Assembly (NCBI RefSeq): GCF_009764645.1
Contig: NZ_RWIM01000111.1
Location: forward strand, 43,639-107,638
Direction of reading: 5' to 3'
Length of the DNA stretch: 64,000 nt
DNA from: Pseudomonas sp. PB106
Lineage (GTDB): Bacteria > Pseudomonadota > Gammaproteobacteria > Pseudomonadales > Pseudomonadaceae
Within the stretch, counting starts at the first letter, position 1. Each line of letters begins with the position of its first letter. The notes under the pieces are model-generated. The model saw nothing but the letters and a program-made list of their open reading frames with translations. It did not search any database and was not told the origin of the DNA. Below are positions 9,029-19,117 of this stretch, one piece after another. Position numbers and translations under genes: made by a program.

Positions 9029-10072
9029 ATGAAATTTTCCCTGTTCGTACACATGGAACGCTGGGACGAAAGCGTCAGCCACCGCCAACTGTTCGAAGAC
9101 CTGACCGAACTGACCTTGATGGCCGAGGCCGGTGGTTTCAGCACCGTGTGGATTGGCGAACACCACGCCATGGAATACACCATCTCGCCGAGCCCAATGC
9201 CGCTGCTGGCCTACCTCGCGGCCAAAACCACGACCATCCACCTCGGCGCCGGCACCATCATCGCGCCGTTCTGGCACCCGTTGCGGGTCGCCGGTGAATG
9301 CGCCTTGCTCGACGTCATCAGCAACGGCCGCATGGAAGTCGGCCTGGCCCGTGGCGCTTATCAGGTTGAATTCGACCGCATGGCCGGCGGCATGCCTGCC
9401 TCATCCGGCGGCCAGGCGCTGCGCGAAATGGTTCCGGTGGTCCGCGCCCTGTGGCAAGGCGACTACGCCCACGACGGCGACATCTGGAAATTCCCCACTT
9501 CGACCAGCGTGCCGAAGCCGATTCAAAAACCGAATCCGCCGATGTGGATCGCCGCCCGCGACCCGGACTCGCACAACTTCGCCGTGGCCAACGGCTGCAA
9601 CGTCATGGTCACGCCGCTGATGAAAGGCGACGAAGAAGTCCTCGATCTGAAGAACAAGTTCCAGACAGCGCTGGACAACAACCCAGACGTGCCACGTCCG
9701 CAACTGATGGTGCTGCGCCACACCCACGTGCACACCGCTGATAACCCTGACGGCTGGAAAGTCGGCGCCAAAGCGATCTCGCGTTTCTACCGCACCTTCG
9801 ATGCGTGGTTTGGCAACAAGGCAACGCCGGTCAACGGCTTCCTCGACCCAAGTCCGGAAGAGAAGTTTGCCGGACGTCCGGAGTTTGAACTGGAAAGCCT
9901 GCACAAGACCGCCATGATCGGCACGCCGGAAGAAATCATTCCGCGGATCAAGTACTACCAGGAACTGGGGGTGGATGAGTTCAGTTTCTGGTGCGATAAC
10001 AGCTTGCCGCATGCGGAGAAGAAGAAATCGCTGGAATTGTTTATCAAGCATGTGGTGCCGGCGTTTCGGTGA
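9029..10072 (+). CDS. Luciferase-like (LLM class) flavin-dependent monooxygenase
   Basis: This 347-residue TIM-barrel monooxygenase uses reduced FMN supplied by a separate reductase. The bacterial-luciferase fold is seen in MKFSLFVHMERW, the WIGEHH motif, AAKTTTIHLGAGTIIAPFWHP, and DVISNGRMEVGLARGAY with the phosphate-binding region. GTPEEIIPRIKYYQELGVDEF closes the barrel. The ATG at 9029 is preceded by GAGG. It is not close to RutA, SsuD or NtaA in its motifs, so the substrate is open; C-N or C-S bond oxidation of a small heterocycle or amine would fit the amidase, permease and reductase nearby. A terminator follows directly. Confidence 0.9.
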   Translation: MKFSLFVHMERWDESVSHRQLFEDLTELTLMAEAGGFSTVWIGEHHAMEYTISPSPMPLLAYLAAKTTTIHLGAGTIIAPFWHPLRVAGECALLDVISNGRMEVGLARGAYQVEFDRMAGGMPASSGGQALREMVPVVRALWQGDYAHDGDIWKFPTSTSVPKPIQKPNPPMWIAARDPDSHNFAVANGCNVMVTPLMKGDEEVLDLKNKFQTALDNNPDVPRPQLMVLRHTHVHTADNPDGWKVGAKAISRFYRTFDAWFGNKATPVNGFLDPSPEEKFAGRPEFELESLHKTAMIGTPEEIIPRIKYYQELGVDEFSFWCDNSLPHAEKKKSLELFIKHVVPAFR

Positions 10073-10093
10073 GCCCTTGGGATTGAGTGAATG

Positions 10094-10126
10094 AAAAACG
10101 CCCCGGTTAATTTGGGGCGTTTTTTT
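10094..10126 (+). terminator. Intrinsic terminator of monooxygenase gene
   Basis: AAAAACGCCCCGGTTAATTT followed by GGGGCGTTTTTTT forms a strong GC hairpin with a T-run 22 bases after the stop codon. Confidence 0.9.
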
Positions 10127-10129
10127 GTT

Positions 10130-10270
10130 TTAGTCGAAATCGATTAAATCCAGGGTCGCTTGCAGCTTCACCGGTCAGGCATCACCGCCAAAAAAGTACT
10201 TGTTGCCTCCTGCATCCTTCAGATCATCTGTAGTGCCCTTCGCCGCATCCTGTCTGAGCTCAGCCCTTCC
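10130..10270 (-). pseudogene. Eroded ORF remnant behind the cdi immunity gene
   Basis: The minus strand has a 47-codon frame between the stop at 10271-10273 and a TAA at 10130-10132, broken once by a TGA at 10175-10177. The residues read ...DLKDAGGNKYFFGGDA, stop, PVKLQATLDLIDFD, with protein-like composition on both sides of the stop. It has no start codon or ribosome-binding site. Its place just downstream of the immunity gene is where orphan toxin or immunity fragments collect in cdi loci, so it may be the tail of a displaced module. That identity is inference, and the frame may be chance. Confidence 0.3.
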
Positions 10271-10289
10271 TCATCCATTCATCCACCTA

Positions 10290-10925
10290 TCAATCAAACA
10301 ACTTACACACCACCCCAGAACATCCCATAGCAAGGAAGCCTTTGTGAGGATCATCAAACTCACCAACTTTTTTAACTAACAACCCCTCCTTTTCAAATAC
10401 ATCATATAAAAATCTTGAATCCTCAACTGTATTACCAGTCCATCCCGTACCCAATGTTATTTCTTCCAAATGATTTTTAGGCAAGGCGACTAAATATGAA
10501 CATCTCTCATTCAGAACAGCGTTCAATATCAATCTATCTGCCACACCTGATACACACAGCATGCCAAAAAACTTCAATTTCCCATCACATTCGACGACAA
10601 CCTCTTTCGCTTGAGTCCCACCAATCAGGTTGACTCCTCGCGATTTCAACCCCCCCCACAAACCCCGATACCTGACTACTCTGGTATCTGGCTGCCAAGT
10701 TGAATTACCTATGAATGCATAAAGGCCATACCCAGATAGTTTTTTGTCGATTTCTTTTCGAATATAACTCAGTACTAAAATCGAGAAATCATGCGAAGAA
10801 CACGGAATTAAAAAACTCGCCGCCGAAATCACCAAATCGCCACTCTCATTAGCTCGCGGTAGATTAATCACGTCATTAGAGGCAGCAACATCAGGCACTC
10901 TTAAAATATTAATTTCAGTAGTCAT
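10290..10925 (-). CDS. cdiI: Putative CDI immunity protein
   Basis: This 211-residue protein has no family I recognise and no signal peptide or membrane helix. Its position makes it the immunity partner of the toxin tip: the ATG at 10925 overlaps the end of the exoprotein gene by 11 bases and has AGGA seven bases upstream inside that gene, so translation is probably coupled. The gene is clearly richer in A/T than the rest of the window, a usual sign of recently acquired toxin-immunity cassettes. The protein would bind and block the HNH/EndoVII-type tip in the cytosol of the producing cell. Function is inferred from context only. Confidence 0.7.
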   Translation of the reverse strand: MTTEINILRVPDVAASNDVINLPRANESGDLVISAASFLIPCSSHDFSILVLSYIRKEIDKKLSGYGLYAFIGNSTWQPDTRVVRYRGLWGGLKSRGVNLIGGTQAKEVVVECDGKLKFFGMLCVSGVADRLILNAVLNERCSYLVALPKNHLEEITLGTGWTGNTVEDSRFLYDVFEKEGLLVKKVGEFDDPHKGFLAMGCSGVVCKLFD

Positions 10926-13900
10926 AATGGTTTCCTGCTTCATCATTAAAATGAGAACCCCGATTTTGCGGATCTCCCTCACCATAATCATGGCCTCCCG
11001 CATCATCGCGAATTCTCACCGTACGAACCCCACCTCCTGAAGCAGGAACATCAAATTCGTAGATTGTCCCAGGCTGAGGGTTGCCCCGTTTGTCAACACT
11101 TGGCAGCACCCGGCTAGGTTGTTGACTTGTCGGGATACCTGATTGGCGTTTCGCTTCGTTAAACGCTCCCCCTCGACCAGCCCCCTGAGGACTCAAATTC
11201 TCAGGAATTGTACCCTTCGCATCGATTCTACCTGGTAAGAAAATTGCGCCGACCTTGACCAGTTCTGCACCAACTTTCGTGAAGAACCCGCTGTCTTGGG
11301 AGTTCACTACACCAGCCATGCCCGCGGTAGAGCTCAAATTTCTCGATTGGACATCACCAACCCAAGCGGCCTCTGCGCCCCGTCCTTCAACCCTTAATTT
11401 CTTGACTAGCTCTGAAAATTTTTGATCATCATCAGCGAGATCATGTGCGATTTGGCGGCACGTATCAGGTGTTTTCTCACATACCCCACTGATTTCCATT
11501 TCTCGCATTTTATCGAGCGCTTCATATTTATCCCTGACAGCAAGCTTTTCCTTCTCCGTGGTTTTGCTGTCCATTTCAGCGAGCATCTCTTTCACCTCAC
11601 GGTGGTAGAGATAGTTGTAGGTTGTGGCACTCCCGGCGATGCTGGCTCCCAACTGTGAATCGCCGTCCACTAGGGCTGCAGCGAGAACGCCCGTCAACTG
11701 GGACAGCATCACCTGCATTTGGTCATTGCCGCCAGCGAAGTCGATGAGCACATTCATCGCGGCTTCGTTCAGCCCGGCCGCAGCAGCGCCCGTAGCAAAA
11801 TCCCCGCCCATGACTTGGGAGATCAAACCACCCATCAACGCATGCGCTACTACCTTTTCAATACTGCCTTCCGGAAACTTGATTGTGTTGTCGCCAACAA
11901 AATTGAATCCCGTCGCCATGGCGACATTGCCCGCTTCTCCCAGCAACGCAGATCCGAAGTTATCAGCAAAACTACCGCCGCCGATGGTCGTGGAGATGCC
12001 ACTGGAAATGACAGCACGTCCTGTAGTGCGGATCGCGACATCGGTAAAGTTGCTGCTGGTTAAAATGCTCGCTGTTTTGCTGTTCCCAGCCGCAAACCAG
12101 TTGGCATCCGCGTAATCGAGCATGCCCGCCGTGAATCCCGCGATGGCTGCACCCTTCAGGCTGTCGGCACTGAATGTTTCTTTGAAGGCAGCACCCAGAT
12201 TGCCTTTGTTACTGATGGTGCTGGTTACAGCCGTCGTCGCCAGACTGGTAGCAACGACGCCGGTGAAGCCTCCACTGACCAGAGCCAACCCACCCGGCCC
12301 CATTACGAACGACATCATGATCGCGATAGCGATTTGTGCTGCCGGACCAACGCCCGAATTCTCATACTTGAACGACTCGTGAATCTCCTTCACGCGCCGC
12401 CAATCCACATCCCCCCGTGCCTCGGCGTCCTTCAACCACGCCAGTTGCGGGTCGGCCTTGACCATCGTGTCGATTGTCTGGCTCACGGACTCCTGATTGA
12501 CATCCTTGATATCAATCTTCAGCCCGTCGACCGCTTTGATGATGATGTTGCCCTTGGCGATCATCTGCGTCTGACGCAGGGTTTCGTCGGTGTTGCCGCG
12601 ACCTTTCGCTGAGACCCACGCGGCGTTGTTGTTGGTTTTGGTATGGCTCTCATCGTGCAGATCTTTCACCCCTTCGAAGGTGATGGAGCCGCCGCTGTCG
12701 AGGACGATGTCCTTGCCGCTGTCGAGCTTGGCGACCTGGTAGCGTTGATCGCCCTTGCTGACCAGTGAGAGGTTGCCGCCGGTTTTGATTTCGCTGCCGA
12801 CGTAGGTGGTGTCGGTGACTTCGTCGCGTTGCAGTTTCAGGTTGCCGAAACCACCCTTCTCCTTCATGTCGTAAAGGGTGTAATCCTTGTTCTGCGCCGC
12901 CAGCAGGTTCAGGTTGTTGCCGGCATAGACGTAGGCTTCGTTGCCTGCGCTGATCTTGCTCGCGACCAGTGTGGTGTCGCGGCCAGAGTTGGTTTTTACG
13001 TCGCCGCCAGCGATGAATTCAGCGGCTTTCTGGACGGTGTGGTTGTCTTCTTCATGGACGCGTTTCTTGCCGTCCTTGCTGTGGGTTTCGACGTTGTTTT
13101 CGTCGCCGGCCGAGGTCATGAAGATGTCGCGCTTGGCGTCGGCGGTGAGGTTGCCTTTGGCTTCGGCGGTGCTGGCGACGACGTTGATGTCGCGACCGGC
13201 ATCAAGCTTCAGGTTGCCACCGGTTTTCACCGTCGAGGACAGATTGTCCACGGTGGTGGTAATGATTGAGCGATGGCCGCCATCGAACGATTCGTGCAGT
13301 TCGTTTTCTTCGCGCGTCGCCAACAGGTTGATGTCGCGGGCCGCGCTCAGGCTGGCGTCGCCGCCGCTGCTGATGGATGACGAGTTGACCAGATCGTTGC
13401 CCGATTTGATGGTCAGGCTGTCCCGTGCGCTGATGTTGCCGCCGTCATCGACGAGGGTGCGCATGCCGTTGCCGTCGCGCACGGCAATGGCGGTGCGATC
13501 GTTGACGATGTCGCCTTTGAGGCTGGTCAGTTCGACTTGGTTGCCACGGATTTCGCCGGCCAGTGCGTTGCGAATGCTGTCGGTGGCCATGAGTTTGATG
13601 CGCTCATTGGCTTCGACCAGGCCGCCCTGATAGAGGCTGCCCTTCACATCGACAGAGACGTCTTTGCTCGCACTCAGGGTGCCGACGTTGACCAGGTCAT
13701 TACCGGCGATCAGCTCCAGGTCGCGGCCCTGAATCAGGCTGCCGCCGCGCACGTTGCGCGATTCGGCCTGGGCCAGATACAGCACCGGCACCAGCACTTT
13801 CTGGCCGTCGACGATGCGTTCTTCCATCCACACGATGTCGTGGGTCAGTGCGGCGACCTGTTCCGAGGTCAGGCTGACGCCGACCGACAGGTTCAGTTCG

Positions 13901-16900
13901 TTCTTGCTGGCGAGCGCGTTATCCATCAGGTAACGGAATTGCTCGTAGTCATTCTCCAGGCCGCCGGCAAGGAAACGCTGACCGGTCTGGGCCATGACGG
14001 CGTCGCTGATCAGGCGCGATTCATAGCGGCCATCGCCGAGGCGGCGTGCGGTTTCATCGGCGCTGAAATTGAGTTTGCCGAGCAGGTAGTCGGAACTCAT
14101 GAACGGCGCGGTCTGGGTCAGCTCCGGGTTGGTCTCGATCAGGTAGCGGCTCTGCGGATTGCTGCTCTGCACGAACATGCCGTACGGGCCTTTCGGCAAA
14201 CGGAACGTCGAGGACGCCGTTGGATCGACCGCCGCAAACGGCACGCCTTTGAAGTCCACGGGTACGAAGCTGATCTGCTTCACGCCATCGGCGTCGATGT
14301 GTTCGATACGGGTGACGGATTTCGGCGTCTGCGCGCTGGCGTCGGTGCTGTGCTTACCGAGGTTGATGTTGATGCCACCAACCGCGTCGGTCTGGTCGCT
14401 GGACAAGGCGCCGGTCAGTTGACCATAGGTGTTGTCGTACAGCGTGCCGTTCTGGATGCTGTTGGCGACGTCGAGTTTGACCTTGCCGCCGGCCTGCATC
14501 ACGGCCGAGTAGACGGTGTTGCCGTTTTCATTCCAGGTGGTGACGTCACTGGTCTGGGCAAAGCGTGAGTCGCTGGAGCGACTGACCAGTTCGTCAAACC
14601 GCGCCTGATCGAAATTCCCCGCCGCCGTCGCTGCGTTGAACGCCGGGATATCGATGAACTCCATCTGATCCCACAGGCTGTTGGCGATGTGTTCCGGCGT
14701 ACCGATCTGTACCACGCGGTGGCCCGAGCGCGACTCCGCGCCCTGGTTCAGCAAGCTGTCGGCGGTCACCGTCAAATCACCGTTGGCGGCCAACAGGCTG
14801 TAACGGTTTTCCACCCGGTTGGCGTGGATGTTGAGGTTCTTCCCGGCGACGAAGCGTGCCGCGCGTGAGTCCTTGACCACCTGATCATTGAAGTCAGTGG
14901 TGATGGTGATGTAGCCGCGCTTCCAGCCGTCACCGCCACCGCAGTGCTGACCGCATACCCAGCTCAGGCTGCCGGACGACTGCCCCGAGGTCAGCTCGAA
15001 TTCGGCCTTGGCGTTTTCCACCGAGACCGCGTTGATGTCGATGTCACCCTCGCCTTCGACGGTGCCCGACAAGTTGCTGAACACTGCAGCGCGACCACCA
15101 CCGACGGCGTCGAAGCTCAGGTTGCCGCGACTGTAGATGTCGCCGTAGAAGTTGTTCAGGCTGTTGCCGTGCAGCTTCATCGTGCCGCCGCTGAACAGCA
15201 GCGTATCGGCACCGTTGTAAATGCCGTTGGCGGCGGTGAATTCGAGATTGCCTTGGGCACCGAGGGTGCCTTTGTTGTTGATCTGCGCCGCCGTCACCGT
15301 GAGGTTCTGGTTGGCGATCAAGCGGCCAAGGTTATCCAGCGTGCCGCGCAGGGTCATGACGGTATCGCCACCGCTGACCAGTCGACCGTCCTGTTGAATC
15401 ACGTCGTTGGCGTTGATCGTAAGTTTCTGCTGCGCCGAGACTTTACCGCTGTTGAGCAGATTTCCGCCCAGGTTCAGGGTCAGGTCACCGTCGCTCGCCA
15501 ATTGCCCGGCGTTGCTCAGGTTGGCGACATTGAGGTTCAGCGTCGACGCACTGGCGATGCGGTCGCCGGCGTTGAGCGTCAGGTCCTGCGCACTGGTATA
15601 AGTCAGCCCGCCGTTCAGTTGCCAAGTGCCGACGCCGTTGACCGCGCCGACATCCCACACGCCCTTGCCCAGACCGGTGAGGCTGCCCTGGGTGCCGGTC
15701 AGTTGAGTCAGGTCCAGATCGAACAAACCCTGCGCCGCGTGGCGCACGTTGCCGCTGAGGTTATTCAGTTGCGCGCCGGACAGCACCAAATCCTGGCTGC
15801 CGATTTCGATGATGCCGCTCTGGTTGTTGAGGTTGCCGGTCAGTTTGATTTGACTGGAGGCGCCCCCCAGTGCGCGGACTTGGCCGCCAGCGCTGTTATC
15901 CAGGCCGCTGGCCGTCAGCTTGAGACTGGTGGCCGATTCGATCAGGCCGCCCTGATTGAGAATCTGCCCAACCGCGTCGAGGCCCAGTTGATTGCCACTG
16001 ATCTCGCCGCCGGTGTTGTCCAGACTGGTGCCGTTGAAGATCACCTGATCCTTGCCGAACAGTTTGCCGGCGCGGTTGGTCAGGCGGGTTACGGTCAGCG
16101 TCAAGTCATCGATCAGGCTGGAAATCAGCCCGGCCTTGCCGTTGACTGCGCTGTTGTCGAGGTCGGCGCTGGTGATGTTCAACGAGTCGGCTTGCAGGGT
16201 GCCGCCCTGGTTCTGCAGGCTGCCGGTGCCCAGTGCCAGTTCGGCGTGACTGCCGTTGGCGAGGATGATGCCTTGCTGGTTGAGCAGGGTTTTGCCGGTG
16301 ATTTTCAGGCCGTCGCTGCCGGCGATGATTTGCCCGCCTGCGTTGTTGTTGATCGCCGCGCTGGTGATGTCCAGACGCTTGCCTTGCAGGGTGCCGCCAC
16401 GGTTGTCCAGCGAGGTCAGTTGATCGAGCAGCAGGCGCTGATCGCCAGCATCGACCACACCGGTCACGTTGCTGAAGACACCTGCAATGTTGAGCACAAC
16501 ATCACCGCCATTGCCGACGATACCGCCCTTGTCGTTGTTGCTCAGTTGCGTGGCGTGGATGTCGATGGTGTTGCCGAGCAGGACGCCAGCGCTGTTATCG
16601 ACGACAGCGCTTTCGATGTGCAGGTCGGCCTCGCTCTGGATCCGGCCCTTGTGGTTGAGCAGTTGCGATTGGCCCGGCGCAGTTTGCGTGAGGATCAATC
16701 GCGCGCCATCGGCACCCGCCGCCAACAGGCCGCTGTCACTGTTATCGAGGCTCGCGGCGTGCAGCTCTAGACCGTCGGCGATCATGCGCCCGCCGCGGTT
16801 GTCGACGTGGCCGTCCTTCGCCACTAGCAACAGTTGTTTCGCGGCGACCACCCCGCCACGGTTGTCGACCGAACCGGCCTGAATCTCGACGTCCGCCTGA

Positions 16901-19092
16901 CTGGATTGCAGCCGCCCCAAAGCGTTGTTCAGGTGCTGCTGCACCACCAGCGTGAGCTGGCCGGTTTCGGCGCTGATCGCGCCGTCGTTGTTGCCGGTGA
17001 GATTGCGCAGGTTGGCCTCGACCACGCCACCCAACAGTTTGCCGCTAGCGTTTTGCACATCCTGCGCGGTCAGGTTGAGGCGATCGGTGCCTTGAATCAG
17101 ACCTTGGCTGTTGTCCAGGTCTGCGCTGGTGACCACCGTTTCGGCGGAGGAAATCGTGCCTTGAGTGTTGTCGAGCGTGTCGACGCTGGTCACCTCAAGG
17201 GTTTTACCGGTCAGGCTGGCGTTGCGATTGTTGATGCTCTGTGCGGCCACCGTCAGGCGATCCGAGGCTTGCAGCTTGCCGTCGTGGTTATCCAGGTCCT
17301 GCGTCAGCGTCAGTTCGGCCGTACCGTTTTCGGCACTGATGACACCTTTGTCGCTGTTATCGAGGCGCGCCGCTGTGACCTTGATCTGGTCAGCGGCCAG
17401 CGTACCGCCCTGATTGAGCAATTCGCCGCCAGACACCGCCAGCGTGGTTTTCGCCTGAAGCTTGCCTTTGCCGTTGTCCAGACGCTCACGGGCGAGCACC
17501 TTGGCGTCGCTCTGGCTGGCGCCGATCAGGCCGCTGCTGTTGTCGAGTTGGCGGGCGTCGATGTCCAGGCGCCCGGCGATGATTTTGCCGTCGCTGTTTT
17601 TCACTTCTCGGGCATTGAGCTTGAGGCTGCCGCCGGCGATTTCGATGCGGCCGTGACGGTTGTCCAGACTGTCGACCACCAGGGTCGCCGCTTGCCCATC
17701 GGCAAAGCGGATCAGACCATTCAGGTTGACGATGGCCGGTGCACTCAAGGCCAGGCGGGTCTCACCGTAAAGGCGTGCATTCACGCCTTTGTTGACCAAA
17801 CGCCCAGCGTTGAGCGTGACGGTTTTTGCCTGGACGATGCCGTTCTGATTGTCGAACACGGTCGCGGCAGTGGCGTTCAGGTTTCGACTGGCCAAGACAC
17901 TGCCAGTGTTGCTCACGGCGGCGCTGTTGATGGACAGATCACCGGTGGCATTGCGACTGTTGTCGGCATTCACCCCGGCTTCAATCACACCATTGTTGGT
18001 CAGCTTGCCGCCGCTGCTCAGGCTGACGCCGTCGCGGGCGGCCAGGCTTTGGCGGTTGATCAGTTGCTCGGCGGTTTGCACGTTCAGTTGCGTGCCGGCG
18101 TACACCGGCCCTTGAGCATCGAGGCTTTTAGCGTTGATGGCGACGGCGTTGCTCGCCGTGACCTTGGCCATGCTCAACTGGCCATTGAGGTCGATCTGGA
18201 TGTCACCGGCGCTGGCCGCGAGATCACCCGCCAGTTTCACGCCGACGCCCTGCTCGGTGCCCACCAGTTTGATCGCACCGGCATACATGCCGCCGAGCGC
18301 CGAGGAGTCGATGGCCAGTTGTGGTTTGGCGCTGCCATCGTCGGCGCGTGCGGTCGCGGCGAGGGTGTCGGCGTTTACGTCGTTGCGGCCGGTGGTGATG
18401 TTGAGGTTCTTGGCGTGGATCTGCGCGTTGATCTGCGCACTGCGGGTGATGATGTCGAAGCTGTCGACGCTGCTCGCATCGAGGCCGACGCCATCGATGG
18501 AGATGCTGCCCTGATCCACCTGAAAATGATCCAGTCGACCGTTGTCGAGCACCGGTTTACCAGTGGTCAGCGTGACGCGTGGGGTGTTGATGAAGCCGCA
18601 GCCGTTGCAACTGATGCCATAAGGGTTGGCCACGATCACCCGTGCCGACTGCCCTGCCACTTCGGTGTAACCGCGCAACTGGCTCGGGCTGCCGCCGTTG
18701 ACTTCGTTGAGGATGGCTTGTGCCGCCGCACCACGCAGGTTCGGGTTGCCGAGAATGATCCCGCCCAGTTGCGTCAGCTGCGTGCGCGCCGTGGCGTTGT
18801 TGAGGATGACGCCCTGCGCGCCGACGTTGTAATCGTGAAACTGGTTATGCGACAGCCCACTGCCGTTGGGTGCGGCGATGTTGACGATCGGCACGCCATT
18901 GCCCGCGTTATCAAGGCTGGTGCCCGGCGCATTGACGACGATGCCATCGGCCTGCGCCCACATCGGTTGCCAGAACATGACGTTGGCCAGCAGGAACGCG
19001 AGGCCGCGTTTAGGCATGCCCCAGAAGCGTTCGCGCGGTTTGACGGCCGCAGAAGGTTGGCCGGCCAAAAAGGTCAGGTGGCGAATGTCCAT
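10915..19092 (-). CDS. cdiA: CdiA/FhaB-family contact-dependent inhibition exoprotein with HNH/EndoVII-like toxin tip
   Basis: This 2725-residue two-partner-secretion effector delivers a toxic C-terminus into neighbouring cells. In order it has a signal peptide ending near MWAQA, a TPS domain (about 50-300) with NPYGISCNGCGF, long filamentous-hemagglutinin repeats (about 300-1330) full of LDN and GGxL motifs, a Cys-containing segment WVCGQHCGG near 1384 with the probable receptor-binding and YP-type region to about 1760, a second repeat block, and a DUF637-like pretoxin region (about 2230-2460). The VENN-type junction is replaced by YNYLYHREV near 2489. The tip contains AKRQSGIPTSQQPS, GGHDYGEGD and GSHFNDEAGNHYDY, matching HNH/endonuclease VII polymorphic toxins. 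Base composition changes to more A/T-rich in the tip. The partner transporter gene lies 25 bases upstream. Confidence 0.92.
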   Translation of the reverse strand: MDIRHLTFLAGQPSAAVKPRERFWGMPKRGLAFLLANVMFWQPMWAQADGIVVNAPGTSLDNAGNGVPIVNIAAPNGSGLSHNQFHDYNVGAQGVILNNATARTQLTQLGGIILGNPNLRGAAAQAILNEVNGGSPSQLRGYTEVAGQSARVIVANPYGISCNGCGFINTPRVTLTTGKPVLDNGRLDHFQVDQGSISIDGVGLDASSVDSFDIITRSAQINAQIHAKNLNITTGRNDVNADTLAATARADDGSAKPQLAIDSSALGGMYAGAIKLVGTEQGVGVKLAGDLAASAGDIQIDLNGQLSMAKVTASNAVAINAKSLDAQGPVYAGTQLNVQTAEQLINRQSLAARDGVSLSSGGKLTNNGVIEAGVNADNSRNATGDLSINSAAVSNTGSVLASRNLNATAATVFDNQNGIVQAKTVTLNAGRLVNKGVNARLYGETRLALSAPAIVNLNGLIRFADGQAATLVVDSLDNRHGRIEIAGGSLKLNAREVKNSDGKIIAGRLDIDARQLDNSSGLIGASQSDAKVLARERLDNGKGKLQAKTTLAVSGGELLNQGGTLAADQIKVTAARLDNSDKGVISAENGTAELTLTQDLDNHDGKLQASDRLTVAAQSINNRNASLTGKTLEVTSVDTLDNTQGTISSAETVVTSADLDNSQGLIQGTDRLNLTAQDVQNASGKLLGGVVEANLRNLTGNNDGAISAETGQLTLVVQQHLNNALGRLQSSQADVEIQAGSVDNRGGVVAAKQLLLVAKDGHVDNRGGRMIADGLELHAASLDNSDSGLLAAGADGARLILTQTAPGQSQLLNHKGRIQSEADLHIESAVVDNSAGVLLGNTIDIHATQLSNNDKGGIVGNGGDVVLNIAGVFSNVTGVVDAGDQRLLLDQLTSLDNRGGTLQGKRLDITSAAINNNAGGQIIAGSDGLKITGKTLLNQQGIILANGSHAELALGTGSLQNQGGTLQADSLNITSADLDNSAVNGKAGLISSLIDDLTLTVTRLTNRAGKLFGKDQVIFNGTSLDNTGGEISGNQLGLDAVGQILNQGGLIESATSLKLTASGLDNSAGGQVRALGGASSQIKLTGNLNNQSGIIEIGSQDLVLSGAQLNNLSGNVRHAAQGLFDLDLTQLTGTQGSLTGLGKGVWDVGAVNGVGTWQLNGGLTYTSAQDLTLNAGDRIASASTLNLNVANLSNAGQLASDGDLTLNLGGNLLNSGKVSAQQKLTINANDVIQQDGRLVSGGDTVMTLRGTLDNLGRLIANQNLTVTAAQINNKGTLGAQGNLEFTAANGIYNGADTLLFSGGTMKLHGNSLNNFYGDIYSRGNLSFDAVGGGRAAVFSNLSGTVEGEGDIDINAVSVENAKAEFELTSGQSSGSLSWVCGQHCGGGDGWKRGYITITTDFNDQVVKDSRAARFVAGKNLNIHANRVENRYSLLAANGDLTVTADSLLNQGAESRSGHRVVQIGTPEHIANSLWDQMEFIDIPAFNAATAAGNFDQARFDELVSRSSDSRFAQTSDVTTWNENGNTVYSAVMQAGGKVKLDVANSIQNGTLYDNTYGQLTGALSSDQTDAVGGININLGKHSTDASAQTPKSVTRIEHIDADGVKQISFVPVDFKGVPFAAVDPTASSTFRLPKGPYGMFVQSSNPQSRYLIETNPELTQTAPFMSSDYLLGKLNFSADETARRLGDGRYESRLISDAVMAQTGQRFLAGGLENDYEQFRYLMDNALASKNELNLSVGVSLTSEQVAALTHDIVWMEERIVDGQKVLVPVLYLAQAESRNVRGGSLIQGRDLELIAGNDLVNVGTLSASKDVSVDVKGSLYQGGLVEANERIKLMATDSIRNALAGEIRGNQVELTSLKGDIVNDRTAIAVRDGNGMRTLVDDGGNISARDSLTIKSGNDLVNSSSISSGGDASLSAARDINLLATREENELHESFDGGHRSIITTTVDNLSSTVKTGGNLKLDAGRDINVVASTAEAKGNLTADAKRDIFMTSAGDENNVETHSKDGKKRVHEEDNHTVQKAAEFIAGGDVKTNSGRDTTLVASKISAGNEAYVYAGNNLNLLAAQNKDYTLYDMKEKGGFGNLKLQRDEVTDTTYVGSEIKTGGNLSLVSKGDQRYQVAKLDSGKDIVLDSGGSITFEGVKDLHDESHTKTNNNAAWVSAKGRGNTDETLRQTQMIAKGNIIIKAVDGLKIDIKDVNQESVSQTIDTMVKADPQLAWLKDAEARGDVDWRRVKEIHESFKYENSGVGPAAQIAIAIMMSFVMGPGGLALVSGGFTGVVATSLATTAVTSTISNKGNLGAAFKETFSADSLKGAAIAGFTAGMLDYADANWFAAGNSKTASILTSSNFTDVAIRTTGRAVISSGISTTIGGGSFADNFGSALLGEAGNVAMATGFNFVGDNTIKFPEGSIEKVVAHALMGGLISQVMGGDFATGAAAAGLNEAAMNVLIDFAGGNDQMQVMLSQLTGVLAAALVDGDSQLGASIAGSATTYNYLYHREVKEMLAEMDSKTTEKEKLAVRDKYEALDKMREMEISGVCEKTPDTCRQIAHDLADDDQKFSELVKKLRVEGRGAEAAWVGDVQSRNLSSTAGMAGVVNSQDSGFFTKVGAELVKVGAIFLPGRIDAKGTIPENLSPQGAGRGGAFNEAKRQSGIPTSQQPSRVLPSVDKRGNPQPGTIYEFDVPASGGGVRTVRIRDDAGGHDYGEGDPQNRGSHFNDEAGNHYDY

Positions 19093-19117
19093 ATCAGAAT
19101 CTCGGGGCAGGCAAAAA

